A stretch of 53,441 nt of DNA, taken from Thermoplasmata archaeon. GTDB lineage: Archaea; Thermoplasmatota; Thermoplasmata; Lutacidiplasmatales; UBA184. Each line of letters starts with the position of its first letter. Position 1 is the stretch's first letter. Where the stretch lies: the NCBI GenBank assembly GCA_022750335.1, contig JAKIVX010000002.1, positions 1 through 53,441 of the forward strand. The letters are read 5' to 3'. The notes under the pieces are model-generated. The model searched no databases, was not told the origin of the DNA, and saw only the letters and a program-made list of their open reading frames with translations. Positions 43,454 to 53,300 of the stretch are shown piece by piece. A program made the translations under genes and the position numbers.

Positions 43454-45133
43454 ATGGCGCGGTCCCGGTCGTCCACTGCCAAGGATGGCCGGAAAGTTCG
43501 GTGGTCGGCCGACGCCCGGGCCGCCATCGGCGACAAATCGGAAGGCGGGGTGCTGCCGATCCTCTCGGTCCCCCCCGACGACGCGGATTCCGAGTTCCTC
43601 GAGCACGTGGGGTTCCCCGGCGAACGGCCGTTCACCCGCGGCATCCAGCCGACGATGTACCGCGGACGGCTGTGGACGTTCCGCCAGTACTCGGGGTTCG
43701 GCAGCGCCGCCGCGACCAACCGTCGCTTCCGATTCCTCCTCGAGGGGGGCCAGACCGGCCTCTCCGTCGCTTTCGACCTTCCGACCCAGAACGGCTACGA
43801 CTCGGACCACGAACGCTCCCGCGGGGAGGTGGGGCGGTGCGGGGTACCGATCTCTACGCTCGGCGACATGCGAACCCTCTTCGCCGGCCTCCCGCTGGAC
43901 CGGGCGACCGTCTCGATGACCATCAACGCCACCGCCCCCATCCTGACGGCCCTACTGGTCGCGGTCGCCGAGGAGAACGGTATTCCGCGCGGGCAGCTCG
44001 GCGGCACCGTCCAGAACGATATCCTGAAGGAGTACGTCGCCCGCGGCACCTACGTCTACCCACCCGCCGCGTCGCTCCGCCTCGCCGTCGACCTCATCGA
44101 GTTCGCGACCCGGGAGATGCCGCAATGGAACTACATCTCCGTCTCGGGATACCACATGCGCGAAGCGGGCGCGACCGCGGCCCAGGAGGTCGCCTTCACC
44201 CTCGCCAACGCCGTCGCCTACGTCCGCGCGGTCCAGGAGCGGGGCCTCGACCTCGACGAGTTCCTCCCCCGCCTCTCCTTCTTCTTCTCCTCCGACCGGA
44301 ACTTCCTCGAAGAGATCGCCAAGTTTCGCGCGGCCCGGCGGCTCTGGGCCTCCGTCGTCGAGGAGACCTTCGGGGCCAAGAAGGCGCGTTCGAAGCAGCT
44401 TCGATTCCATACTCAGACCGCCGGCTCGAGCCTCACGGCGCAGCAACCCGAACTGAACGTCGTGCGGACCACGCTCGAGGCACTGGCCGCAGTCCTGGGC
44501 GGCACTCAGTCGTTGCACACCAACGGGCTCGATGAGGCCCTGGGGCTACCCACGGAGTCCTCCGCCCGTCTTGCACTGCGCACGCAGCAGATCCTCGCCG
44601 AGGAGTCCGGCGTCGCCAATACGGTGGATCCCCTGGGGGGGTCCTACGCGATCGAGGAACTGACGGACCGGATCGAACGTGAGGCCCGCGAGTATCTCGG
44701 CCGGGTCGAAGAAATGGGCGGGGCGGTCGTGGCGGTCGAACGCGGATTCTTCGCCTCCGAGATAGCGCGGGAGGCGTACCGGGTGGCCCGAGCCCGGGAG
44801 CGGAAGGAGGAGATCGTGGTCGGCGTCAATCAGTTCACCGAAGGAAATCCGGACTTCTCGCTCTTCCCCGAAGGAGGGGGACGGGGGGTCGGGATCCAAC
44901 GGATCACTCCGGCGGAGGAACGCCGGCAGGTTGATTCGGTGCGGGCATGGCGCGCTCAGCGCGACGGCGCCCAGGCGGCGGCGGCGCTGGACGCGCTCCG
45001 GCGGGGGACCAAGTCGGGACAGAACACGCTTCCCCTCGTCCTGTCGGCCGTTCGAGCGGGCTCCACCCTCGGCGAGATCTCGGATGTATGGCGAGTCCTG
45101 TTCGGCGAGCACATCCCCTCCCGGGCGTTCTAG
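43454..45133 (+). CDS. Methylmalonyl-CoA mutase, large (catalytic) subunit
   Basis: Interconverts methylmalonyl-CoA (R form) and succinyl-CoA. The 559-residue protein is the substrate-binding TIM-barrel part only: RGIQPTMYRGRLWTFRQYSG at the start, FDLPTQNGYDSDH, the QNDILKEYVARGTYVYPP block, and SLHTNGLDEALGLPTE, all diagnostic. The C-terminal cobalamin domain (DxHxxG) is missing and must be a separate protein elsewhere, as usual in archaea. It adjoins the epimerase gene. Confidence 0.95.
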   Translation: MARSRSSTAKDGRKVRWSADARAAIGDKSEGGVLPILSVPPDDADSEFLEHVGFPGERPFTRGIQPTMYRGRLWTFRQYSGFGSAAATNRRFRFLLEGGQTGLSVAFDLPTQNGYDSDHERSRGEVGRCGVPISTLGDMRTLFAGLPLDRATVSMTINATAPILTALLVAVAEENGIPRGQLGGTVQNDILKEYVARGTYVYPPAASLRLAVDLIEFATREMPQWNYISVSGYHMREAGATAAQEVAFTLANAVAYVRAVQERGLDLDEFLPRLSFFFSSDRNFLEEIAKFRAARRLWASVVEETFGAKKARSKQLRFHTQTAGSSLTAQQPELNVVRTTLEALAAVLGGTQSLHTNGLDEALGLPTESSARLALRTQQILAEESGVANTVDPLGGSYAIEELTDRIEREAREYLGRVEEMGGAVVAVERGFFASEIAREAYRVARARERKEEIVVGVNQFTEGNPDFSLFPEGGGRGVGIQRITPAEERRQVDSVRAWRAQRDGAQAAAALDALRRGTKSGQNTLPLVLSAVRAGSTLGEISDVWRVLFGEHIPSRAF

Positions 45134-45141
45134 GGGACACG

Positions 45142-45540
45142 ATGAGCGAACTTGATCACGTCGGGATCGCCGTGCCCAACCTGACGGAGGCGCTCGCCCT
45201 CTGGCGACCGATCACGGGAGGGACGGAGTCCGCTCCCGAGGATGTGCCGTCCAACCGGGTGCGAGTCGTATTCTTCACGGTGGGAGGCACTCATATCGAG
45301 TTGCTAGAACCGACCGAACCGGGATCACCGATCGCCCGTTTCCTCGAGAGCCGAGGAGCGGGAGTGCACCATCTCGCGTTTCATGTACCGAGCGTGGATC
45401 GGGCGCTCCAGGAAGTGGCGGAGCGCGGCGGTAAGCTGGTCGACCGGGTCGCGCGGCCCGGAGCCCGGGGGCGGCGGGTCGGGTTCGCCCACCCCACCGC
45501 ATTCGGAGGCATCCTCGTCGAGTTCGTCGAGGGGCCGTGA
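45142..45540 (+). CDS. mce: Methylmalonyl-CoA epimerase
   Basis: A vicinal-oxygen-chelate fold enzyme that inverts (S)- to (R)-methylmalonyl-CoA, bridging carboxyltransferase and mutase. In 132 residues: LDHVGIAVPNLTEAL (first metal histidine), THIELLEPTEPGSPI (catalytic/metal glutamate), GVHHLAFHVPSVDRAL and GILVEFVEG. Eight bases after the mutase stop. The last four bases overlap the GTG of the enolase gene, giving tight coupling. Confidence 0.95.
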   Translation: MSELDHVGIAVPNLTEALALWRPITGGTESAPEDVPSNRVRVVFFTVGGTHIELLEPTEPGSPIARFLESRGAGVHHLAFHVPSVDRALQEVAERGGKLVDRVARPGARGRRVGFAHPTAFGGILVEFVEGP

Positions 45541-46766
45541 GCGGGATCCGGTCCGTCACGGTCGACTCGGTCTACGATAGTCGCGGGCGCGCGACCGTCG
45601 AGGCGGAGGTCACGCTGGAATCGGGCGCGCACGGGCGGGCGGCCGCGCCGAGCGGGGCGAGCACGGGGGTCCATGAGGTTGCGGCCTTCCCTGCCGGCGG
45701 AGTCCCCGAGGCTCTGCGGACGGTCCGAGCCGTGTTGGCCCCTGCCCTCCTCGGTCTCGATGCGTTCGATCTTTCGGCGGTCGACCAGGTCATCCACACG
45801 ACGGACGGCACGCCCAACCTCTCCCGGGTCGGAGGGAACAGTGCCACCGCTATCTCCGTCGCCACGGCCCTCTCGGTGGCGGGGGAGCGGGGCGTGCCTC
45901 TCTGGAAGGTGCTCGCCCGTCCCGGGTTGGATGGAACGAAATTCCCGGCAATCGTCGGGAACTGCCTCAACGGCGGTCGGCATGCGATAGGCGGGCCGGA
46001 CATCCAGGAGTTCATCGCCTACGCGGAGGACCCAGACCCGGCGCGTTCCATCCGGGCCGCGCTGCGCGTGCACACCCTGGTGGGGGACGAGCTCCATCGA
46101 CGGTATCCGACCGTGGCGCTGGGTCGGGGCGACGAAGGGGGATGGGTCGCCGCAATCGGGAACGTGGAGGCCCTCGAGTTGCTCTCGAATGCGTGCGCGA
46201 AGGCGAGGGACGAACTGCACATCGCCGTCCACCCGGGCCTCGACCTCGCGGCCAGCGAATTCTTTCACGACGGCCGCTACCGCTACAAGGATCGCAACTT
46301 GGACCTGGAAGGCCAAGTCGCGTTCGTGGCCCAGCTCGTCGACCAGTACGACCTGCGCTACCTAGAAGATCCCCTGGACCAGGAAGCCTTCGAGGGTTTC
46401 GCAGAGGTCACCCGTGCGGTCGGGAACCGGGCGCTGGTGGTGGGAGACGACCTGTACGTCACCGATTCCCACCGGCTCGAGCGCGGCATCGAGCGAGGAT
46501 CCTCGAACGCGGTCCTCATCAAGGTCAATCAGGTCGGCACACTCACCGACACTCTCCGCACGGTCGACCTTGCCGCTACTCGGGGGATCGCGACCGTGAC
46601 CTCCCATCGCTCGGGCGAGGTCCCGGACTCCTGGCTCACCCACGTCGCCGTCGGGACGGGGGCACGGGCTCTGAAATGCGGTCTTCTCGGCGGAGAGCGC
46701 ATGGCAAAGCTAAATGAACTCCTACGTCTCGGCCGCGCCACCGGAAGCTCGAATCATGCCCGATGA
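45537..46766 (+). CDS. eno: Enolase
   Basis: Converts 2-phosphoglycerate to phosphoenolpyruvate. The 409-residue protein shows [43 protein letters not shown], the metal block YLEDPLDQE, the second metal Asp in [10 protein letters not shown], the catalytic lysine in [14 protein letters not shown] and [12 protein letters not shown]. Its GTG start lies in the epimerase stop. It is followed by rps2 with an 11-base overlap, an arrangement conserved in archaea. Confidence 0.96.
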   Translation: MSGIRSVTVDSVYDSRGRATVEAEVTLESGAHGRAAAPSGASTGVHEVAAFPAGGVPEALRTVRAVLAPALLGLDAFDLSAVDQVIHTTDGTPNLSRVGGNSATAISVATALSVAGERGVPLWKVLARPGLDGTKFPAIVGNCLNGGRHAIGGPDIQEFIAYAEDPDPARSIRAALRVHTLVGDELHRRYPTVALGRGDEGGWVAAIGNVEALELLSNACAKARDELHIAVHPGLDLAASEFFHDGRYRYKDRNLDLEGQVAFVAQLVDQYDLRYLEDPLDQEAFEGFAEVTRAVGNRALVVGDDLYVTDSHRLERGIERGSSNAVLIKVNQVGTLTDTLRTVDLAATRGIATVTSHRSGEVPDSWLTHVAVGTGARALKCGLLGGERMAKLNELLRLGRATGSSNHAR

Positions 46767-47415
46767 CGACGTGATGGTGGCGGAGGAACAGGCGATCCCC
46801 TCCGACGGCCAGGACATCCGCCCGGGGGAACTGCTCGTCCCCGAGGAGACCTACCTCACGTCCGGGGTCCACATCGGGACGCAGCAGAAGTCGGCCTCGA
46901 TGCGCCGGTTCGTTCACAAGGTCCGCTTTGACGGCCTGCATGTTCTGGACGTGCGCCAGACCGACAAGCGCATCCGCCTCGCCGCGAACTTCCTCGCCCG
47001 TATTCCGGCCGAGAAGATCCTCGTCGTCAGTCAACGACAGTACGGCCAGAAACCGGTCCGTGTGTTCGCGAAGACGATCGGGGCCGTCTCCTTCGCCGAG
47101 CGGTTCGTCCCGGGATGTCTCACGAATCCGAACCTCGCGGAGTACTTCGAGCCCAAGGTGCTCTTCGTCACCGACCCCGCGACCGACCAACAGGCACTGA
47201 GCGAGGCCGTCTCCATCGGGATCCCAGTCGTCGGGCTCTGCGATGTCAACAACGAGACACGGAATGTCGATCTGGTGATCCCGGCCAACAACAAGGGGCG
47301 GGTCGCCCTGGCCACGGTCTACTGGCTGCTCGCGCGCGAGGTCCTCCGGACCCGGGCCGGCGGGACCGAGCTCGAGTACCCCCTCACCATCGAGGATTTC
47401 CAGGCTGCTCTCTAG
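46756..47415 (+). CDS. rps2: Small ribosomal subunit protein uS2
   Basis: 219 residues of archaeal uS2: [84 protein letters not shown] and [23 protein letters not shown]. The ATG at 46756 begins a short acidic lead typical of archaeal S2. An in-frame ATG at 46714 would lie deeper inside enolase and is less likely. Confidence 0.96.
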   Translation: MPDDDVMVAEEQAIPSDGQDIRPGELLVPEETYLTSGVHIGTQQKSASMRRFVHKVRFDGLHVLDVRQTDKRIRLAANFLARIPAEKILVVSQRQYGQKPVRVFAKTIGAVSFAERFVPGCLTNPNLAEYFEPKVLFVTDPATDQQALSEAVSIGIPVVGLCDVNNETRNVDLVIPANNKGRVALATVYWLLAREVLRTRAGGTELEYPLTIEDFQAAL

Positions 47416-47446
47416 GGCCGAGCCCGTACGGCACGGTCGACCCCCT

Positions 47447-47457
47447 CCTTTTAACGC
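47447..47457 (+). promoter_or_regulatory. TATA box for the TrmB-like regulator
   Basis: CCTTTTAACG is centred about 25 bases before the GTG at 47477, which fits a leaderless transcript. Confidence 0.5.
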
Positions 47458-47476
47458 ATTCCGGCCTCGAGGCTCC

Positions 47477-48751
47477 GTGGCACGACCCGGGTCGGGCCTT
47501 CTCGAACTCTTGGGAGACCTCGGGATCCCGGAAAAGGGAGCCCGAGTGTATCTCGCCGCGTGTCGCGCCGGCCCTCAGACCGCGAGCGAGCTCGGTCGGT
47601 TGAGCGCCGTCAATCGGGTCGAAGCCTACCGGTTCATCAAGCAACTCTCGGAAACGGGCCTCCTGATCCCTAACGGCGGGCGACCGCAGCGGTTCGCCGC
47701 GCTCGCCCCAGAAGAACTCGTCGACCGTTCCATTCGCAAGGCCTCCGACCGGCTCCATCGGCTCGAGGCCGACCGGGAGAAGGTCCTCTTGGGTTGGGAA
47801 GAGAGTCGGACGGAGCTCGACGACCGGGACCCACGCAAGTTCGCGGTGTTGGAGGGTCGGGGAACGATCTATCGGTTCCTCCAGAAGCGGATCGGCACGG
47901 CCGAGCGCCAGGTCCTGCTCAGCACGGGCGGGCGAACGCTGGCGACGTTCCTGGAAGGCGGGATCGACCGAGCCCTCCGGGAAGCCGGGGAACGGGGGGT
48001 AAAAGTGCGGGTCCTCACCGAGGTCTACCCGCCGAGCCTCGGGCCCGCGAAGCATTTTGCGGGCTTTTCCGAACTGCGGCATTCCGTGAATCCGGTCGTC
48101 AACCGGGCGGTCGTCATCGACCGCGTGGGGGCCCTGGTCTACGTCTCGGGCGAGGACGAGTTCGGGCCCACCCACGAGGAGCAGGTCGCGCTGTGGTCCT
48201 CGGCGCCGATGTTCGTCCATCTGGCCCGCGACAACTATCGGCGCATGTGGGCGCCCGCGACGCGGGCCGAGGTCCGGTTCGTGGAGCTCGAGAATCCGAT
48301 CTCGGCCGGATTGCCGGTGGTCTCCGGAAAGGAGAGCGTGCCGTTCCAACGGTTGAAGGAGATCGCCAAACTCGGGATGCGGGCTTCGGGCGTCAAGGAA
48401 TTCCAGTTGCAACTCCCCGAACTTATCGAGACGATAGCTCGCCAGCTAGGTCGGGAGATCGCGAAGCAGGTCGAGGGGAGCACTCCCGCGGCGGTGGGCG
48501 CGTCCTTATCGGAGTACTATGAGACCCACACGTTGGGCCACCTGGCCATGGTGAAGGCCCAGCCCCTCACGTTCCAGGTCACGGCCTGCTTTGCGTGCAC
48601 GGCCCATTCCCCCGAGATCGGGCGAATGATGTGTCCGCAGCTCTTGCGTTCCGTCCTCGAGTCGCGGCTCGGACACCGCTGGGAAGTCTCGAAGCCCGAC
48701 CCGACCAAGCACGCCACCCGAGGGTGCGTCTTCACCGCCACGGCAGCCTGA
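47477..48751 (+). CDS. TrmB-like transcriptional regulator with V4R-like sensor domain
   Basis: A 424-residue regulator. Residues about 8-75 form a TrmB-type winged helix (LGIPEKGARVYLAACRAG, then TASELGRLS and RVEAYRFIKQLSETGLL). A coiled helix follows (about 80-115), then a phospholipase-D-like effector region (about 120-260). The C-terminal 120 residues start ETIARQLGREIAKQVEG and include ACFACTAH, MMCPQLLRSVLESRLGHRW and RGCVFTAT. The layout is that of V4R small-molecule-binding domains with cysteines at equivalent places. The ligand and target genes are unknown. It is monocistronic between rps2 and tfb. Confidence 0.75.
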   Translation: MARPGSGLLELLGDLGIPEKGARVYLAACRAGPQTASELGRLSAVNRVEAYRFIKQLSETGLLIPNGGRPQRFAALAPEELVDRSIRKASDRLHRLEADREKVLLGWEESRTELDDRDPRKFAVLEGRGTIYRFLQKRIGTAERQVLLSTGGRTLATFLEGGIDRALREAGERGVKVRVLTEVYPPSLGPAKHFAGFSELRHSVNPVVNRAVVIDRVGALVYVSGEDEFGPTHEEQVALWSSAPMFVHLARDNYRRMWAPATRAEVRFVELENPISAGLPVVSGKESVPFQRLKEIAKLGMRASGVKEFQLQLPELIETIARQLGREIAKQVEGSTPAAVGASLSEYYETHTLGHLAMVKAQPLTFQVTACFACTAHSPEIGRMMCPQLLRSVLESRLGHRWEVSKPDPTKHATRGCVFTATAA

Positions 48752-48985
48752 ACCCGGTTCCTCCGACCCAACCTTCGTCCGGGAACGGGAAGCGGCTCGC
48801 CCGGCGGGCCCCTAGTGATTCCTTGTCGCGGCGGTTTCCAACCCGTTGGTCTTCCAGTTGTCCCCGTCAAGGCCATCACGGGCGCTGCGGGCGGCGAGCT
48901 GGCTCGTGGCGACGGGTCGAGACCATGCTAGGCCGGCGCATGGTGTATCAAATGTAACTTACAAGTCAGACAGAGGCGGGCCCAG
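48752..48985. other. Intergenic stretch before tfb
   Basis: About 230 bases without a convincing reading frame or RNA fold. The last 30 bases before the TATA box are AT-richer (TCAAATGTAACTTACAAGTC) and could hold regulator binding sites. No clear inverted repeat was found. Confidence 0.4.
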
Positions 48986-48996
48986 CTTATATATAC
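48986..48996 (+). promoter_or_regulatory. Strong TATA box for tfb
   Basis: CTTATATATAC is the best TATA match in the window, preceded by a purine-poor GGCCCAG. The predicted start site is near 49016, leaving a leader of about eight bases before the ATG at 49025. A strong promoter suits a general transcription factor. Confidence 0.65.
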
Positions 48997-49024
48997 AGGT
49001 CTCCCCTACCCGAGCGTAGAAGCT

Positions 49025-50116
49025 ATGAAGACCACCTCTGCGTCCTCGGTGAGTTCTCGCACCCGCTCGACCAGTACCCGGGCTCCCTCTCGCTCCTCGG
49101 CGGCGGCTCCCCCGGCCACCCCTGCAAAACCGACGGCGGACGTGTGTCCGAACTGCGGTTCCTCCCACCTCATCCGGGACGAGATCCGAGGGGAGATCGT
49201 CTGTGCCGATTGCGGGCTCGTGGTCGACCAGAGCGCGCTGGTCAGCGACCGCGGTCAACGCGGGTCCAAGGAGGACACGGGACGTGAGGCGCGGGGCTGG
49301 GGCCCGGTCATCTCGCCGCTCATGCCCGACAAGGGGCTGTTCAGCGAGATCGGTGTCCCGACACGGGACTTCCAGGGCAACTCGCTCTCGCGCAATACCT
49401 CCCTCAAGTTCTACCACCTGCGTAAACTGAACCACCGACTTCGCGCGGCTCGCACCCATCAGCGCAACCTGGTCGTCGCGCTCGGTGAATTGAACCGGCT
49501 CGCCGGCGTGCTCGGCCTTTCGCGCGAGGTCAAGGAATCGGCGACGTACATCTATCGGCGCGCCCTCGAGCACAAGGCCACCCGCGGCAAGAAGATCGTG
49601 GCTCTCGTAGCCGCGAGCGTCTACGCGGCATGCCGACAGTGCCACGTCCCCCGGACGATGAAGGAGATCATCGCCCACTCGAAGGCGACCAAGATCGAGG
49701 TCGGACGCGCCTACACGTTGCTGGCCCGTGAGCTCAAGCTCGGCCTGAAGCCCGTGGAACCGCGCGACTACCTCGTACGGTTCACGCAGGACCTGAACCT
49801 TTCGAAGGAGGTCCGGCAGAAGGTCCTCTCGCTGCTGGAGCAGGTCGAACAGGTCTACTCGACCAGCGGAGTGCTCCCCAACGGGATCCTGGCGACGATC
49901 ATCTACATCGCGTCGAACCTGATGGGCGAGCCCCGCAGCCAGGACCGGATCGCGGCGGTGGCCAACGTCACGCCCGTGACGATCCGCAACCACTACAAGG
50001 AGCTCCTCGACCTCCTCGGTCTCCCGAAGAACCTGGCCAACCCGCAGGCGCGGGGCAACCTGCCTTCGGACATGCCGGAAGACCTGGCCGCAGACGCCGC
50101 GGCGGCGGGTCACTAA
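49025..50116 (+). CDS. tfb: Transcription initiation factor B
   Basis: TFB bridges TBP-bound promoters and RNA polymerase. The 363-residue protein has a zinc ribbon with Cys41, Cys44, Cys60 and Cys63 (CPNC and CADC). The B-reader/linker region (about 75-130, WGPVISPLMPDKGL) and two cyclin repeats (about 160-255 and 258-350, with YIYRRALEHK and QDRIAAVANVTPVTIRNHYKEL) follow. Ahead of the ribbon is an unusual 38-residue tail rich in Ser, Thr, Arg, Ala and Pro. The ATG at 49025 fits the promoter spacing. Confidence 0.96.
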   Translation: MKTTSASSVSSRTRSTSTRAPSRSSAAAPPATPAKPTADVCPNCGSSHLIRDEIRGEIVCADCGLVVDQSALVSDRGQRGSKEDTGREARGWGPVISPLMPDKGLFSEIGVPTRDFQGNSLSRNTSLKFYHLRKLNHRLRAARTHQRNLVVALGELNRLAGVLGLSREVKESATYIYRRALEHKATRGKKIVALVAASVYAACRQCHVPRTMKEIIAHSKATKIEVGRAYTLLARELKLGLKPVEPRDYLVRFTQDLNLSKEVRQKVLSLLEQVEQVYSTSGVLPNGILATIIYIASNLMGEPRSQDRIAAVANVTPVTIRNHYKELLDLLGLPKNLANPQARGNLPSDMPEDLAADAAAAGH

Positions 50117-50128
50117 GCAGGAGACCCA

Positions 50129-50148
50129 TCCCCCGCCGCCTGGCGGGG
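50129..50148 (+). terminator. GC hairpin after tfb
   Basis: A perfect 8-base-pair stem CCCCCGCC/GGCGGGGG with a GCCT loop begins 12 bases after the tfb stop. No T-run follows, so it may stabilise the RNA end or assist termination, not act as a classic terminator. Confidence 0.4.
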
Positions 50149-50178
50149 GCTCGCGCAACGGTGGCCTGGAGAGTACTA

Positions 50179-50265
50179 CCGGCCCCACAGGGTGCTCGAC
50201 CCTGTCCCGGTTTTCACAGGGCCGGAGTTCGATACGAGGTGCGCCTTCTCCCCCGCAGGGAGGCG
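50179..50265. ncRNA. Candidate structured RNA or regulatory leader between tfb and the second binding-protein gene
   Basis: A 7-base-pair outer stem CCGGCCC/GGGCCGG (50179-50185 with 50219-50225) encloses a perfect 7-base-pair hairpin ACAGGGT/ACCCTGT (50187-50193 with 50199-50205). A third hairpin CGCCT/AGGCG lies at 50242-50265. The whole unit lies upstream of the TATA box at 50290, so it would belong to the tfb transcript tail, to a separate small RNA, or to a DNA-level operator. No known RNA family was recognised. Confidence 0.35.
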
Positions 50266-50289
50266 ACTCAGCTCTTACGCCGGTTTCCA

Positions 50290-50299
50290 AGGTATAAGC
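50290..50299 (+). promoter_or_regulatory. TATA box of the second peptide-binding protein gene
   Basis: AGGTATAAGC implies a start site near 50320 and a leader of about 14 bases before the ATG at 50334. Confidence 0.5.
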
Positions 50300-50333
50300 T
50301 GACCAAACCCCTCAGCCATGCGGGATTCCACCG

Positions 50334-53300
50334 ATGAAGGGCCGTTCCGGGCCGAAAGGTGCATCCCTTCTCGTACCCGGTGTGAGCGTCGGCGTGGCCT
50401 GCTTGATGTGCCTTGGTCCGGGGTTTCTCGGAACGGCAGGAGCGGGCGCAGCGGCCCTCGCCCCCTCGGGGGTGACAGTGCCTCTCCATTGGCCATCCGG
50501 AAATCCAGCGGCTTCACCCCGCGCCCAGGTCGGGGGTCGAGACGGGCCTCATCCGGGCACACTCGAGATTTGGGAGTCTTCTAGCGGAGGCCCGGAAACG
50601 GTCGACCCAAGTATCTGCTACTACGCTGTCTGCGACGAACCGATTTCGAACGTCTACGAGACGCTGGTCGCGTACAACGGGAGCGATGATGGGCCGACTC
50701 CCACCAACTTTGTCCCGGAGCTCGCGACGTGCGTCCCCGGGTCCATTGAGTGCGCGGCCCAGTTCGGGGGGAACGACCTCGTATGGACCAACAATTCCAC
50801 CGGGGCCCCCGAGTATTACACCTTCGAGATCGACTCGGGGGCCCGCTTCTACGACGCGGCTCACGGCGCCAGCTGGCCGGTCTACCCGTCGGATGTCGTG
50901 TTCACTTTTGCCCGCACGATGGGTTTCTCGGACCTGCAGTTCGAGGAGCAAACGAACGGCTGGATCAACACACAGGACCTGGTCCCCACCGGGAACTTCA
51001 GCTGGGACGCCGGGATCCACGCTCCTCTCAACAACACCCCTGGGCACATCCTCGACGCGTTTCTGGTGAATGACTCGACCTACTGTCCCACCTCGGTGGT
51101 CGTCTCCACCCACGGTTGTGTCACCTTCAAGGTCAGTGCATCAGGGCTCGGCTGGCCGTTCTTCCTCGAGCTGGTAGCGGACAATCTGGGGGCGAGCATC
51201 GAGCCATGCGGTTGGTACACCTACCAAGGTGGGTCCGTCCCCGGGTTCCTGGGAACGAACGCAAGTTACGGCGACGGGCCGTGCCTGCTCCCAGGAGGGA
51301 CGACCAACACGTCGCTGGCCGGTTATCAGGAGTACATCGACAGCGTCGGACCTGAGGGTTGGGACACCTTTGAGCAAGAGGCTGACAATTGGCCGGGGGA
51401 CCAGCCCTCGGTCCAATGGAGCGATGTCGGATCGGGGCCGTACTACGTCGACAATCCGATCGACCCGGCGACGGGGTACACTCTGGAGGCGAATCCGGCC
51501 TACACGGCGCCGGTTGGTTGCGCAAGCCAGCCGGGCTGCATGCCCGTCGCGGGTACTTACATCCCGGCGGTCGATGTCGTGTGGGAGAGCGGTACGGTGG
51601 GCGACCAGAACGGTCTCACCGAACTGGCGGTAGGGCAGGCCGACAGTGCAGGATTCTTCTCGAATGACCTGCCCGTGGTCGAGAGCGACGCCCGAAACTA
51701 CTCGGTGCTCGCGAACGTCCCCACTCTCACCATCGGATTCTTCCCATTTACCCTCGACTTCAACGTGACGAACGAACAGACGATCGACCCCACCGGACTG
51801 CTCAACGTCCCGGGTACATTCTTTCAAAACGACGCGCTGCGGCAGTTCCTCGTGAATGCCTACCCCTACCGGACGATCGACAGCACCTACGACACCGTCA
51901 ACGGAACCATGTTGGGAGAAGGGTACGGTGGGGCGATTCCTCACGATCTAGGTCCGTACTACGACGCTGGTATTGATTGGCCGCAAGGGAACCCGACGGC
52001 CAATTCGTCCGTCGTCGGCAACGTTACATGGTGGTGGGACGAAGCCAACAACGCCAGCAGTCCCTTGTATGACCCACAGCTCGCCGGCTGTAACTCGACC
52101 GACCCGTGCCGTTGGGCCACCTTCTCGTTCTTCGGGGACACGCCCCTCGACGACGAATTCAATGACTGGAACGGAGAGGTCGCTAACCTATCCGGCGGGA
52201 GCTTGCAGCCGTACCTCGTGGACGTCGGGAACTGCCTCGCCTTTGAGTGTTGTGGTTACCTCGGCGGGTACTGTCCCGGCGGGAGTGCACTCACCGTCTA
52301 CGACTTTGGATGGGCACCGGATTATCCGGACCCGTCTGACTACATGGCCCCGATGTACTATCCGAACAATTCCTACACCTATCCGGATGCCCTTTCAGAG
52401 ACTCTAGGTTCCTCGCCCAACAATGCGTCGAGCTGTCCCGACGACTACGGAGCGTTTTCAAACCTGACTTACTGGGCGGGTGTAGGAGAAATTCCCACAG
52501 CGTGCCAAGGTGCGGCCTACGACACCATGGTCGCATGGATGAACGTCGCCGCCTACGAATCAAGCGCCTCACTTCGAATTGTCGAATACAATCTGATCGA
52601 ACAGATCGCGAACGAGCTGGCGCTGTACGTCTATGATCCACAGTCCGTGGCGGTGCTCGATTACGGACACTGGATCGAACCGTCCACGATCAACACAAAC
52701 CCGGTAGTCGGGGGCGGAGGGGACCAACTTTGGTACGACTGGAATTACGTATCGAATTTTTTTAATGCGACCTTCACAGAAGTTGGGCTTTCGGCCGGCA
52801 GCGAGTGGAATGTCACCGTCGCGGGGATATCATACAGCTCCGGGTCCCCGAGCCTGGAGGTTTCCGGCCTGGCGAATGGAAGTTTCAATTTCACGGTAGG
52901 AAGTCTGCCCGGGTACACCGCCGCTCCAGCACACGGAAACTTCACTATCGCTGGGGCCGACGAGACCGTTTCCATCACGTTCACCAGTCGGCCTCCGCCT
53001 CCGTTGTTCCTAACCATCCAAGAGTACGGTCTCCCGCCGGCCACGGAGTGGAACGTGCTGGTGAGTCCGATCTCGGCCGGCGGTTCGGAAACGAATATTT
53101 CCGGTGCCTCCGAGACGCTGGTCACACCGGTGGTTGCCGGGGTCGAATATTCGTACGCGCCCGGCACGGTCGGGGGATTCGCGACGCCGGCTCCGGGAAC
53201 AATCGTTATCGAGGCAGATGCAACCGTAACCGTCCTCTACGGCCCCGAGTACCCGATCACCTTCGAGGAGGTGGGTCTCGCGGCGGGCACATCTTGGTCA

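Noticed and set aside
48752-48985. tRNA or C/D-box RNA in the gap before tfb
   Set aside because: No T-arm, acceptor pairing or paired C and D boxes could be built on either strand.
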